A DNA stretch of 36,264 nucleotides, taken from the NCBI GenBank assembly GCA_002481295.1, contig DLDU01000046.1, positions 1-36,264 on the forward strand, in the 5' to 3' direction. The first letter of the stretch is position 1; each line of letters begins with the position of its first letter. The translations under genes and the position numbers were made by a program. Source of the DNA: Prevotella sp. UBA7764 (GTDB lineage: Bacteria; Bacteroidota; Bacteroidia; Bacteroidales; Bacteroidaceae). The notes beneath the pieces are model-generated. The model saw only the letters and a list, made by a program, of their open reading frames with translations, was not told the DNA's origin and did not search any database. Shown here piece by piece: positions 21,244 to 30,098 of this stretch.

Positions 21244-23829
21244 TTATTGCTTGATGGAATCGTCCTTTTCGTTGCTGTAGTGGCTGTCCTTGTAGTCGCC
21301 ATAACTGCCATAGCTGCCGTAGTTGCCATAATTGCCATAGCTGCCGTAATGGCCATAGTGGCCGTAACTGCCGTAGCTGCCGTAGGTAGAGCGCAGATTG
21401 CGTGCATAGCGGCCATACTTGCCATACTTGCCGTAGCCGTAATAGTAGCCGTTTTTCTTCTTCGACATGTCAATGCCGTTGATGACGATGCTCATCTTTG
21501 GCATCTTCTTGCTGAAGGACAGTCCGTTGATCATCTCGAAGTTCTCCTTCGGGGTGTAGTCGGCACGGCAGACATAGACCGTGGTGTCGCACACCTTGGC
21601 AATCTGCAAGGTGTCGGTAACCAATCCCACAGGAGCCGTATCGACGATGATATAGTCGAAGTGCTGGCGCAGGAGGTCGAAGGTGATGCCAAGGCTCTTG
21701 CGTGTCACCAGCTCGGCCGGGTTTGGAGGCGTAGGACCGGCCATCAGCAGGGTCAGGTTCTTGTTCACGCCAGAAGGCAAGAGCTGCTTCTCCACATCCT
21801 CCCATGTCGGCGACTCCTTGACGAGCAGGTTGGTGATACCATGCACGAAATCATCGATCTCGAAAAGATTGGCCAGACGGGGCTTGCGGATGTCAAGTCC
21901 CACGAGCAGCACACGCTTGCCAAGCAGGGCAAACGACATGGCCAGGTTGGAAGCCACAAAGGTCTTGCCCTCGCCGGAGGTGGAAGAGGTGAACATGATG
22001 ACCTTCTCGTCTTTCTCCAACATAAACTGTATATTGGTACGCATGGAGCGGAAGATCTCCTCCATCTGGTTGTTCATATTCTCGTGCACCACAATCTCGC
22101 CCTTGGTCTTGGCCGTATCCGACGACACGGCGATGTCGGCGATGATAGGCAGTGTGGTGAGCTTGGCCACGTCTTCGTGTCCCTCGATCTTGTAGCGGAA
22201 GAACTCAAGCAGGAAGAGAATGAGTGATGGAATGGCAAGGGCAAGCACCAATGCCACCAAAATGATGATTGCACTCTTCGGACTCACTTTCTTGCCGAGA
22301 GACGGACCATCGACGAGTTTGCCCTTGTCGGCAGTAGCGGCTAAAGAGATAGAGTTTTCCTCGCGCTTCTGCAACAGCATCAAGTAGAGTCCGGACTTCA
22401 CCTCCTGCTGCCGGCCAATCTGGGTGAGCATACGCTCCTGCTCGGGAGTCTCACCGACCTGTCCCTGATATTTGCCATATTCCACGGCGAGCGCGTTGCG
22501 CTGGATCTCCAGGCTCTTGCGTGCCTGAACGAGAGCACGGCGAATGGCACGCTCCATCTCAGAGATCTGTGATGTCAGAGGTATCACCGACGGAGAGTTC
22601 TCGCTGGCACTCTGCAACAGCAGGCTGCGCTTCTGCAACAGCTCGTTGTAGTTGCTGATAAGCGCTGTAGAGGCCTGGTCCTCCAGTCCCACGTTGGAAG
22701 GCAATGGCTGGAAGTGATTCTTAGGATTGTTCATGTAGCTCTGCATCTCAGAGATCAGCGCCACCTGCGTGTTGGCCTCGCTGAGTTTCTGCTGATATTC
22801 CGTAGCGTTGGTGTAAGCTCCGGTAGCGTTGGTTTTCAGCTCCACGACGTTGTTGCGGCGCTTGTAGCTTTCCAACTGCCCCTCGGTATTGCCCAGTTCG
22901 GCATTGATCTTCTCCAGTCGGCCGTTGATAAACTGCTCGGTGCGGCGGGCAATCTCGTTCTTGTCTTCGTTGGCCTGCTGATTATAGCATATCGAAAGTT
23001 GCTGCACATAGTCCAGCGCACGCTGCGGATCCTCGTCGTTGAGGGTCAGCTGGGCGATGGTAGTGGTCTTGCTGGTCTGTGTAGCGGTGAGCTCATCCAC
23101 ATATTTATTCGCGGCCTTGAGAGGCGAATAGATAAAGACCCTTATACTTTCACCGTCCTTCATGGTGGCATACGTACTCTGCGTAAGGCTGATGGCGCCT
23201 ACACGCGTATAGATGGTAGAGGGCAGTCCCTCTACGGTACGTTCAAAATCAAACGGTCCCTTGGACGCCATCTTGTTGACAGGCACATAGCACTTGCCCA
23301 AGATCTTATAGCTGTTGCCCTCGCGGGTAATCTTCAACTCCACAGGCTTGTTGAGCTTGTAGAGATGGTTGGCATCCATATCCACATTGACAGGCTGCTG
23401 GCGATAGAGCAGCTCATCTTTCACCTTGCCGACAAAGTAATAGTCGACGTAGATCTTCATGTCCTTCACCACCTGCAGGGCAAGCGAGTGCGACGTGAGG
23501 ATCTCCATCTCGTTGTCAAAACCATTGGAATTTGAGATCAAGCCCAGCGTCGCCGAGTTGAGCATGGCACTCTTGTTGGCAGAGTTGGGTGAGTCCTGGT
23601 TATTGTCCTTAATAAGAAGTTTGGCAGACACCTGATAGATAGGCGTGGCATAGCGCAGATAGGTAGCTGCCAAGCCCATACAGATGATGATAGAGAGTAC
23701 AAACCATTTCCAGTTAAGCACGACAGCCGTGAAAATGGTGGCGAAGTTGATAGCAGACTTAGCCTCGTCAGGCTGCTGTAGCTGCTGCTGGTTGTCCAGT
23801 TCTGTTTCCGCGTTTAAGTTTTGTTCCAT
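21244..23829 (-). CDS. Wzc-type tyrosine autokinase (polysaccharide co-polymerase)
   Basis: 861 residues. Such proteins control chain length and export of capsular or exopolysaccharide through cycles of autophosphorylation. An N-terminal Wzz domain has the first membrane helix at about 38-60; a long periplasmic coiled-coil (GNVR-like) part runs to about 500; the second membrane helix is at about 518-540. The cytoplasmic BY-kinase domain has Walker A SGEGKT (618-623), Walker A' LLVGLDIRKP (D646) and Walker B IIVDTAP (D730). The tail (about 793-851) holds 19 tyrosines, mostly in YG(S/H/N/K) steps. The Wza export partner and glycosyltransferases are not in the window. It follows rfbA by 58 bases. 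Confidence 0.95.
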   Translation of the reverse strand: MEQNLNAETELDNQQQLQQPDEAKSAINFATIFTAVVLNWKWFVLSIIICMGLAATYLRYATPIYQVSAKLLIKDNNQDSPNSANKSAMLNSATLGLISNSNGFDNEMEILTSHSLALQVVKDMKIYVDYYFVGKVKDELLYRQQPVNVDMDANHLYKLNKPVELKITREGNSYKILGKCYVPVNKMASKGPFDFERTVEGLPSTIYTRVGAISLTQSTYATMKDGESIRVFIYSPLKAANKYVDELTATQTSKTTTIAQLTLNDEDPQRALDYVQQLSICYNQQANEDKNEIARRTEQFINGRLEKINAELGNTEGQLESYKRRNNVVELKTNATGAYTNATEYQQKLSEANTQVALISEMQSYMNNPKNHFQPLPSNVGLEDQASTALISNYNELLQKRSLLLQSASENSPSVIPLTSQISEMERAIRRALVQARKSLEIQRNALAVEYGKYQGQVGETPEQERMLTQIGRQQEVKSGLYLMLLQKREENSISLAATADKGKLVDGPSLGKKVSPKSAIIILVALVLALAIPSLILFLLEFFRYKIEGHEDVAKLTTLPIIADIAVSSDTAKTKGEIVVHENMNNQMEEIFRSMRTNIQFMLEKDEKVIMFTSSTSGEGKTFVASNLAMSFALLGKRVLLVGLDIRKPRLANLFEIDDFVHGITNLLVKESPTWEDVEKQLLPSGVNKNLTLLMAGPTPPNPAELVTRKSLGITFDLLRQHFDYIIVDTAPVGLVTDTLQIAKVCDTTVYVCRADYTPKENFEMINGLSFSKKMPKMSIVINGIDMSKKKNGYYYGYGKYGKYGRYARNLRSTYGSYGSYGHYGHYGSYGNYGNYGSYGSYGDYKDSHYSNEKDDSIKQ
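21290..21458 (-). repeat. Degenerate 9-bp coding repeat for the Tyr-Gly tail
   Basis: On the minus strand the unit TA(T/C)GGC(A/N)xx, encoding Tyr-Gly-x, is repeated with small changes through the end of the kinase gene. A repeat of this kind can grow or shrink by slippage, changing the number of tyrosines. Confidence 0.8.
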
Positions 23830-23887
23830 AAATCGTATGGTAAAAGAATCGTTGAATACGGTTGTCTATTAATTATCGTTCGCAAGC

Positions 23888-24763
23888 CTATTCGCCGGCC
23901 AGCTGCAACAGGTATTTGCCATAATCGTTTTTAGCCATCGGCTGTGCCACGGCCACGAGCTGCTCGCGTGTGATCCATCCTTGCTTGTAGGCGATCTCCT
24001 CCAGGCAGGCCACCTTCAGCCCCTGGCGCTTCTCGATGCACTCGATAAAGGTGCCGGCCTCTGACAGACTGTCGTGGGTGCCGGTGTCGAGCCAGGCGAA
24101 GCCGCGCGGCAAGGCCTGCACGCGCAAGCGCTTCTGACCGAGATAGTCCTGATTGACAGACGTGATCTCCAGCTCGCCACGCTTGCTGGGCTTCACGGCC
24201 TTGGCGATGCGCACCACGTCGTTGGGATAGAAATAGAGACCTACCACGGCGTAGTTGCTCTTGGGATGCTGCGGCTTCTCCTCCAAGCTCAGGCAGTTGC
24301 CTTCCTTGTCGAGCTCGGCCACGCCATAGCGCTCCGGGTCATTGACATAGTAGCCAAACACCGTGGCCTTGTCGTGCCGCTCGGCTTGCTCCCTGCTGTG
24401 GCGCAGCAATCCGGTAAAGCCCGCGCCATAGAAGATGTTGTCGCCTAAGACCAGACAGACGCTGTCATCGCCAATGAACTCTTCGCCGATGAGGAATGCT
24501 TGCGCGAGTCCATCGGGATGGGGCTGCTCGGCATACGAGATGCTCACACCCAACTCTGAGCCATCTCCCAACAGGCGCTTAAAGCCCGGCAAGTCGTAAG
24601 GGGTGGAGATGACAAGTATATCGCGAATTCCAGCCAACATCAGCACCGACAAGGGATAGTATATCATCGGCTTGTCAAAGACGGGAAGGAGTTGCTTACT
24701 AATACCTTTTGTAATAGGATACAAACGTGTACCTGAGCCGCCAGCTAAAACAATGCCTTTCAT
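23888..24763 (-). CDS. rfbA: Glucose-1-phosphate thymidylyltransferase
   Basis: 291 residues from the ATG at 24763 (a GTG at 24766 is in frame). RfbA makes dTDP-glucose from glucose-1-phosphate and dTTP, the first step to dTDP-rhamnose. The nucleotidyltransferase signature [16 protein letters not shown] starts the protein, followed by [17 protein letters not shown], and [10 protein letters not shown] holds the metal-binding Asp; [11 protein letters not shown] and [13 protein letters not shown] are typical of RfbA. rfbB, rfbC and rfbD are not nearby. It is the first gene of a run with the kinase and HAD genes. Confidence 0.97.
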   Translation of the reverse strand: MKGIVLAGGSGTRLYPITKGISKQLLPVFDKPMIYYPLSVLMLAGIRDILVISTPYDLPGFKRLLGDGSELGVSISYAEQPHPDGLAQAFLIGEEFIGDDSVCLVLGDNIFYGAGFTGLLRHSREQAERHDKATVFGYYVNDPERYGVAELDKEGNCLSLEEKPQHPKSNYAVVGLYFYPNDVVRIAKAVKPSKRGELEITSVNQDYLGQKRLRVQALPRGFAWLDTGTHDSLSEAGTFIECIEKRQGLKVACLEEIAYKQGWITREQLVAVAQPMAKNDYGKYLLQLAGE

Positions 24764-24879
24764 CACTTATCTTGAATTTGGTGTAATTAATAACCTTGGC
24801 ACTCGGCAGACTTATGAACAAGCCACTTCACCCGCCTTGTGTTACGGATTATCAGTTGATATTACTGCGTTAATCGCTG

Positions 24880-24887
24880 CAAAGTTA
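24880..24887 (-). promoter_or_regulatory. -7 box of the rfbA-kinase-HAD operon
   Basis: Minus-strand TAACTTTG followed by CA. Transcription would begin near 24873, giving a leader of about 110 bases before rfbA. Confidence 0.6.
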
Positions 24888-24929
24888 CGAAATATTATCG
24901 AAACATAGAGAGATTCATAGACTTTTATT

Positions 24930-24959
24930 TTGTCTTCTCGCTATATTATTGTATTTTTG
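24930..24959 (+). promoter_or_regulatory. Promoter of the 210-residue hypothetical gene
   Basis: TTG at 24930-24932 and TATTTTTG at 24952-24959 are 19 bases apart, a good Bacteroidetes -33/-7 pair. The start codon lies at 25000. Confidence 0.75.
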
Positions 24960-24999
24960 CAGATGATTTACGACATACTCTAAAGTAATTTCAATAAAT

Positions 25000-25632
25000 A
25001 TGGGAATATTCTCCAAACTTTTTGGAAGGAAGGAACAAGAAAGCAAGACGGGCGGCATGGAAGACTACATGACGCTCGTGCGTGTATATTTTCAGGCTGC
25101 CTTAGCCGCTCAACTGGGCATCAGCAATCTGGCCATGTTGCCGGATCTCAGACTCTTTAAGTCGACGCTGCACGTGCCCACTCAGAACAACAAACTGGGT
25201 GTGGGCGAAAAAGGACATTGCCGCAAGATGATGATGGAGATCTATCACACCGACGAGCAGTTCTTCAAGGAAATCGACCAGAGCATCCGCCGCAACTGCA
25301 AGAAGTTGCAGGACGTGCAGGTGTATATGATCCAGTTCCAAAGTTTCTCTCAGGAACTGATGATGCTCATGGGCAACCTGATGAAGTTTAAGTTGCGCGT
25401 GCCCTCCATCTTCAAGAAGACCATCTACGCCATGACGGAGAAAACCGTCAGCGACATCTTCATGAAGAACGACTACAAGGATCCGAGCGTGATCAAATCG
25501 GTGCTGAATGTGCGCAAGCTCAACGCCCGCTTGAACTTCTCACAGAAGTGGGTGACCGACTTCACCTATCAGGTGATGATGCTGGCCAAGAAAGAGCCAC
25601 GCCCAAAGGATGAGGATGTAAAGAACAAATAA
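25000..25632 (+). CDS. Conserved-looking hypothetical protein, 210 residues
   Basis: I do not recognise a named family. The protein starts MGIFSKLFGRKEQ, a short hydrophobic-basic opening seen in some membrane-associated proteins, and is then largely helical, with Met-rich segments (for example SQELMMLMGNLMKFK near residue 120). The C-terminus is Lys/Glu/Asp-rich. There is no signal peptide or obvious transmembrane helix. It has its own promoter and is followed by a hairpin, so it is probably transcribed alone. Codon use is like that of core genes nearby. Confidence 0.8.
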   Translation: MGIFSKLFGRKEQESKTGGMEDYMTLVRVYFQAALAAQLGISNLAMLPDLRLFKSTLHVPTQNNKLGVGEKGHCRKMMMEIYHTDEQFFKEIDQSIRRNCKKLQDVQVYMIQFQSFSQELMMLMGNLMKFKLRVPSIFKKTIYAMTEKTVSDIFMKNDYKDPSVIKSVLNVRKLNARLNFSQKWVTDFTYQVMMLAKKEPRPKDEDVKNK

Positions 25633-25645
25633 ATATAAGGAAAAG

Positions 25646-25681
25646 GCAAGCTCTCTGAGAAAAATGTTTCAGAAAGCTTGC
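25646..25681 (+). terminator. Hairpin between the 210-residue gene and the zapB-like gene
   Basis: Stem GCAAGCTCTCTGA (25646-25658) with TCAGAAAGCTTGC (25669-25681), one mismatch. There is no long T run, so it is a weak terminator at best. Its right arm contains the -33 TTG of the next promoter. Confidence 0.55.
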
Positions 25682-25708
25682 TATTCTCACTAAAAATCTA
25701 TAATTTTG
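25678..25708 (+). promoter_or_regulatory. Promoter of the zapB-like/zapA/rny genes
   Basis: TTG at 25678-25680 and TAATTTTG at 25701-25708 with 20 bases between, followed by CA. The start codon of the first gene is at 25726. Confidence 0.75.
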
Positions 25709-25725
25709 CAGAAACAAGTATAGTC

Positions 25726-26043
25726 ATGGATGCCAATGAGAAGATAATCAACACATTTGTGACACGTGTCAGACAACTGATGCTCCAATACGAGGAGCTG
25801 AAAAAGGAAAATGCGCGTCTGCACACTGTGATCGATGATAGAGATGCTTCCATCAGCCTGTTGCAAGAACAGCTGAAAAAGGCGGAGAGTGACTATCAGA
25901 CGTTGAAAACCGCTCGTATGCTGCAAGTGAGCGATATGGACATGAGTCGCGCGAAAAAGTCTCTGTCCGCGCTCATCCGTGATGTCAACAAATGCATCAC
26001 CATGCTGAGTAGCGAAAGTTCCGACAATGACAGAAGAAACTGA
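25726..26043 (+). CDS. ZapB-like coiled-coil protein upstream of zapA
   Basis: 105 residues from the ATG at 25726; the frame is open from 25678, but that start falls on the promoter. A near-continuous coiled coil covers about residues 8-70 (VRQLMLQYEELKKENARLHTV), followed by a helical tail with Ser, Asp and Asn at the end. It overlaps zapA by 17 bases, which makes a partner role in cell division likely: in E. coli ZapB is a coiled-coil partner of ZapA at the Z-ring. The name is by analogy of position and shape, not by clear sequence identity. Confidence 0.72.
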   Translation: MDANEKIINTFVTRVRQLMLQYEELKKENARLHTVIDDRDASISLLQEQLKKAESDYQTLKTARMLQVSDMDMSRAKKSLSALIRDVNKCITMLSSESSDNDRRN

Positions 26044-26353
26044 TAAGATCACCATAAGGCTTCATATCTACGATACAGATATCAGCGTGACTGTGCCTCG
26101 GAAAGACGAAGCACTGTATCGTCGTGACGCGGAGTTGATCAATGAGCGTCTGAATGCTTATTACAACCAGTTCAAACGTTTCAAGAGCGATAAGGAAATC
26201 CACTACTTCGCCATGATCGACATAGGACTGAGGTTGCAAGAGATGCTTCAGCGCAATGACACCAAGCCATATAATGATTTGCTCACACAGCTTACTTCGG
26301 AAATTGAGGACGTTCTCGGGAGCGGGAAAGAAAACGATCAGGAGAGTAAATAA
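26027..26353 (+). CDS. zapA: Cell division protein ZapA
   Basis: 108 residues, the usual size. ZapA binds and bundles FtsZ filaments at the division site. The N-terminal beta part (KITIRLHIYDTDISVTVPRKDEALYRRDAELINERL) is the family signature, followed by a long C-terminal helix (about 60-95) for dimer and tetramer formation. It starts inside the previous gene (17-base overlap) and ends 39 bases before rny. Confidence 0.9.
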   Translation: MTEETDKITIRLHIYDTDISVTVPRKDEALYRRDAELINERLNAYYNQFKRFKSDKEIHYFAMIDIGLRLQEMLQRNDTKPYNDLLTQLTSEIEDVLGSGKENDQESK

Positions 26354-26392
26354 TTATATGTCTAATCAACTAACAATATACAATTAACATAC

Positions 26393-27928
26393 ATGATAGT
26401 TACCATCATTACTGCCGTCGTTGCCCTGGCACTGGGCGCGCTGGCTGGTTTTTATTACTTCCGCCATATCGCGAAAGGTAAATATAATGAGATCCTGGAT
26501 ACTGCCCAAAAGGACGCAGACGTGATCAAAGAGAAAAAGCTCCTTGAGGTCAAGGAGAAGTTTCTGAATAAGAAAAGTGAGTTGGAAAAGGAAGTGCAGG
26601 CGCGCAACCAAAAGATCCAGCAAAACGAGAACCGACTGAAACAGCGCGAGATCTCCCTCAACCAGCGTCAGGAAGAATTGCAGCGCCGCAAACAGGAGGT
26701 GGAGCAAGGTCAGGTACGCATCGACAACGAGAAGAAGCTTATCACGCAGCGTCAGGCTGAGCTCGAAAAGATGCAGGAGCAGGAGCGTGCCAAGCTGGAG
26801 GAGCTCTCTGGACTCTCTGCCGAGGAAGCCAAGAAACGCCTCGTGGAGAGCATGAAGGACAAAGCCAAGATGGACGCGGCAGGCTATGTCAACGAGATCA
26901 TGGACCAGGCGAAGCTCGACGCCAACATGAAGGCGAAGAAGATCGTCATCCAGACAATCCAGCGAGTAGCCACTGAGACGGCCATAGAAAATTCGGTCAG
27001 CGTCTTCCATATCGACAACGACGAGGTCAAAGGACGTATCATCGGTCGTGAGGGCCGCAACATCCGTGCCCTTGAGGCTGCCACCGGCGTGGAGATTGTC
27101 GTCGACGATACGCCTGAGAGCATCGTCATCTCGGCCTTCGATCCTATCCGTCGTGAGGTTTGCCGGTTGGCGCTTCACCAACTCGTCGCCGACGGACGTA
27201 TCCATCCCGCACGTATCGAGGAGGTTGTGGCTAAGGTCAAGAAGCAACTCGACAACGAGATCATCGAGACCGGTAAGCGCACGGTGATCGACTTGGGTAT
27301 CCACGGACTGCATCCCGAACTGGTGCGTATCATCGGTAAGATGAAGTACCGCTCGTCCTACGGACAGAATCTGTTGCAGCACGCACGTGAGACGGCTAAC
27401 CTCTGCTCCGTTATGGCTGCCGAGCTCGGACTCAATCCTAAGAAGGCCAAACGCGCAGGCCTGCTCCACGACATCGGCAAGGTGCCCGACGAGGAGAGCG
27501 AATTGCCCCACGCACTCTTAGGCGCTAAGATGGCCGAGAAATACAAAGAGAAACCTGACATCGTGAACGCCATCGCTGCTCACCACGACGAAGTGGAGAT
27601 GCAGACGCTGTTGGCTCCTATCGTGCAGGTGTGCGATGCCATCTCCGGTGCCCGTCCCGGTGCCCGCCGCGAGATTGTTGAGGCTTACATCAAACGTCTC
27701 AATGACCTGGAAGCCATCGCCATGAGCTATCCGGGCGTGACGAAGACCTACGCCATCCAGGCCGGTCGTGAGCTCCGTGTCATCGTCGGCGCCGACAAGA
27801 TGAGCGACGAGGACAGCACGAAACTCAGCAATGAGATTGCAGAGAAGATTCAAAACGAGATGACTTACCCCGGTCAGGTGAAGATCACCGTGATTCGTGA
27901 GACGCGTAGTGTAGCCTATGCCAAGTAA
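26393..27928 (+). CDS. rny: Ribonuclease Y
   Basis: 511 residues. RNase Y is a membrane-anchored endoribonuclease that starts mRNA decay. An N-terminal membrane helix (1-22, [21 protein letters not shown]) leads to a long charged coiled coil (about 25-200), a KH domain ([21 protein letters not shown] near 213) and an HD domain with the metal-binding HDIGK and HHDE motifs (near 360-405). All expected parts are present. The order zapA-rny and the shared promoter suggest co-transcription. It ends with a terminator. Confidence 0.97.
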   Translation: MIVTIITAVVALALGALAGFYYFRHIAKGKYNEILDTAQKDADVIKEKKLLEVKEKFLNKKSELEKEVQARNQKIQQNENRLKQREISLNQRQEELQRRKQEVEQGQVRIDNEKKLITQRQAELEKMQEQERAKLEELSGLSAEEAKKRLVESMKDKAKMDAAGYVNEIMDQAKLDANMKAKKIVIQTIQRVATETAIENSVSVFHIDNDEVKGRIIGREGRNIRALEAATGVEIVVDDTPESIVISAFDPIRREVCRLALHQLVADGRIHPARIEEVVAKVKKQLDNEIIETGKRTVIDLGIHGLHPELVRIIGKMKYRSSYGQNLLQHARETANLCSVMAAELGLNPKKAKRAGLLHDIGKVPDEESELPHALLGAKMAEKYKEKPDIVNAIAAHHDEVEMQTLLAPIVQVCDAISGARPGARREIVEAYIKRLNDLEAIAMSYPGVTKTYAIQAGRELRVIVGADKMSDEDSTKLSNEIAEKIQNEMTYPGQVKITVIRETRSVAYAK

Positions 27929-27949
27929 TCATCATCGATAGAACGTATA

Positions 27950-28003
27950 AGCCTGCTATTGGTTTCAGAGAATACTCCGAAGCTAATGGCAGGCCTTTTT
28001 TTA
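27950..28003 (+). terminator. Intrinsic terminator of rny
   Basis: Stem GCCTGCTATTGGTTTC (27951-27966) with GAAGCTAATGGCAGGC (27979-27994), three imperfect pairs, followed by a run of T. Confidence 0.8.
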
Positions 28004-28014
28004 TTTCTTCAGTC

Positions 28015-28605
28015 ATGGAACATCCTAAAGTAGCTGTAATCAATGAGGACACGCTTGCGCTGATCGGCATGAAGACATTGCTCGATCAGGTGATGCCAAT
28101 CATGGAGACGCATACGTTTAACAACTTGGAAGAACTGTTGCAAGGCGGTGAGGAACATTTTGTGCACTTCTTCGTTTCCCAGGCGGTACTGCTCAACAAC
28201 CGTGATTACTTCATGCAGCGGAGGTATCAGACCATCGTCTTCACGCCTACTGATGACCCGGCCGCACAACCGACAGGTTTTCATTGCATCTGTTGTCATC
28301 TGCCCGAAAAGCAGCTGGTCAGACAACTCTTGGCATTGGAGCAGCGTGCTCATGGACACGGACAGCATTTGCCACCGCAGTCCGTGCCAACAGCAGAGAA
28401 GAAACTCTCCAAGCGTGAAATAGACGTGCTCAGACTTATCGTCAAGGGCTATATTAATAAGGAGATAGCCGATAAGCTCAACATTGGCCTGACGACGGTC
28501 ATCACGCACCGCAAAAACATTGTCACCAAACTTGGCCGACGCAGCGTGTCGGCCCTGACAATCTATGCTGTGATGCACGGATACGTCGATGTCAGCAGCA
28601 TCTAA
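28015..28605 (+). CDS. LuxR/NarL-type DNA-binding regulator with degenerate receiver
   Basis: 196 residues. The C-terminal LuxR helix-turn-helix (about 130-190) is clear: KLSKREIDVLRLIVKGYINK, EIADKLNIGLTTVITHRKNIVTKLG, then SALTIYA. The N-terminal 110 residues keep the length of a response-regulator receiver and one acidic patch (NED, 10-12), but where the phosphate-accepting Asp should sit the sequence reads HFFVSQAVLL, and the conserved Lys is not evident. It may therefore act without phosphorylation. No histidine kinase is nearby. It follows the rny terminator by about ten bases; its promoter was not found. Confidence 0.88.
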   Translation: MEHPKVAVINEDTLALIGMKTLLDQVMPIMETHTFNNLEELLQGGEEHFVHFFVSQAVLLNNRDYFMQRRYQTIVFTPTDDPAAQPTGFHCICCHLPEKQLVRQLLALEQRAHGHGQHLPPQSVPTAEKKLSKREIDVLRLIVKGYINKEIADKLNIGLTTVITHRKNIVTKLGRRSVSALTIYAVMHGYVDVSSI

Positions 28606-28709
28606 GAGAGATAAAAAAGTGGAAAAAAGAAAAAGGGAAAACGTAAGAGAGAAAAGAGGTAGAAAGGATAGACGATAACGGAAGAATATTGGAGAGTAGA
28701 GAAAGATGT

Positions 28710-30008
28710 CTATAGAAACTTTGCCAACAGGTGGGCAAACCATCCGCGGAACTTCTGCCAAGGCGTGCGCCAGGCGTTCCAGGACTCTTCTGTCAGTCGG
28801 AATGAGTCCTTCTTCTCAGAGTTGAACAGTTGTATCAACTCGTTTGTTGTGCACGGATCAATGATCACGGCATTCTCCTCATAGTCCCAGGCCAGACTCC
28901 TGGCGTTGAGATTGGCGGAGCCTACCGTACAGAAGCGGCCGTCAACCATAATGATCTTGGTGTGATGAAAGCCGGGCTTATACATCCATACCGTGCAGCC
29001 ATGCTTCATCAGCTGGTGGGCATTGTAGAAACCGCAGTCCGGAGTCAAGGGAATGTCGCTTTTCACGCTGAGCATGATCTCTACTTTCACGCCACGCTTC
29101 GCAGCGTTTTTCAGTGCCTTCTTGATTTTGTGATTCAGCGTGAAATAGGGGTTGATGATCATGATGCTGTCCTGCGCATCGTTGATGGCGTGGGTGTAGA
29201 ACTCCCTTATAATTTCGTTTGACGTGTGCGGCTCGCGGTTGATGATACCGACCATTTTGTTTCCGGCCGTGTCGCAGGTGTCACGCTTCAGCCCATGGAA
29301 GTAGCTCACGTCGCCCAGTCCACGGTAGTATTGTGGCCCGTGGATGTTTTGTCCCGTCACCTTGTTCCATGTGCGCAGGAAGATCTCTTGCAGCGTGTTG
29401 ACCTCTGTGCCCTCGATGCGGCAGTGCATGTCGTGCCAGGAACCCACCTGCTTCGTGCCTTTAATATAGTAGTCCGCCACGTTCATACCGCCGGTATAGG
29501 CGATTTTCCCGTCGATGACCACAATTTTTCTGTGGTCACGCGCCCAGACATGGTTGACCCACGGAAAGCGGATTGGGTCAAACTCATAGATCTCGATGCC
29601 TTCCTCACGCAGCTTCTTGATGTGCTTACGGCGTAGGGGACGGTTGTTGCTGTCATTGCCAAAGCCGTCGAACATGGCTCTGACCTCTACGCCTTGTGCT
29701 GCTTTCTCGGCAAGTAAGTCGAAAAGGCAACGGGCTATGGAGTCGTTCCGGAAGTTGAAATACTCCAAATGTACGGAAGAACGTGCCTGTCTGATGGCTT
29801 TAAACAGGTCGTCGAATTTTTCCTGCCCGGTCATCAGCAACGTCACGCTATTGTCGTGGGAGAAGGAAATACCGTCTTCTCTCAGTTGGCTGACCAGCAT
29901 CGAGTCACTGCGCTGACACTCAGACTGGGACATATTGCTTTGGGCATGACAAGGCGTAATGCCTGTCAGCATGAAACACACTAATACCTTAAAGGATGAT
30001 TCTCTCAA
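28710..30008 (-). CDS. Secreted phospholipase D family protein (cardiolipin-synthase-like)
   Basis: 432 residues from a TTG at 30008; an ATG at 29972 would shorten the signal sequence. Two HxK(x4)D motifs are present: HRKIVVIDGKIAYTGGMN near residue 155 and HHTKIIMVDGRFCTVGSANLN near 345, each with the downstream Gly/Asn pattern of phospholipase D enzymes. Cardiolipin synthases of this family join phospholipids, but they normally begin with two membrane helices; here there is a short signal peptide ending in CHAQS. It may work in the periplasm on lipids or other phosphodiesters. It follows kdsD on the same strand after about 90 bases. Confidence 0.88.
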   Translation of the reverse strand: MRESSFKVLVCFMLTGITPCHAQSNMSQSECQRSDSMLVSQLREDGISFSHDNSVTLLMTGQEKFDDLFKAIRQARSSVHLEYFNFRNDSIARCLFDLLAEKAAQGVEVRAMFDGFGNDSNNRPLRRKHIKKLREEGIEIYEFDPIRFPWVNHVWARDHRKIVVIDGKIAYTGGMNVADYYIKGTKQVGSWHDMHCRIEGTEVNTLQEIFLRTWNKVTGQNIHGPQYYRGLGDVSYFHGLKRDTCDTAGNKMVGIINREPHTSNEIIREFYTHAINDAQDSIMIINPYFTLNHKIKKALKNAAKRGVKVEIMLSVKSDIPLTPDCGFYNAHQLMKHGCTVWMYKPGFHHTKIIMVDGRFCTVGSANLNARSLAWDYEENAVIIDPCTTNELIQLFNSEKKDSFRLTEESWNAWRTPWQKFRGWFAHLLAKFL

Positions 30009-30098
30009 AATGATATAAGTAATTGATACTAAAACTACTGGTGTGAATACCGACTCTCATCGAGCCATTGTCATTCCGCGTGTTGGCTTCTTATGCTT

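Noticed and set aside
21190..22227. Plus-strand open frame rich in Ala, Val and Ile opposite the kinase tail
   Set aside because: Low-complexity mirror of the Tyr-Gly repeat; the kinase motifs on the minus strand are decisive.
26384..27511. Minus-strand open frame of 375 codons opposite rny
   Set aside because: Antisense of a complete RNase Y gene with KH and HD domains.
28009..28761. Minus-strand open frame of 250 codons opposite the LuxR-type gene
   Set aside because: The plus strand has a clear helix-turn-helix domain, and the minus frame also runs into the phospholipase gene.
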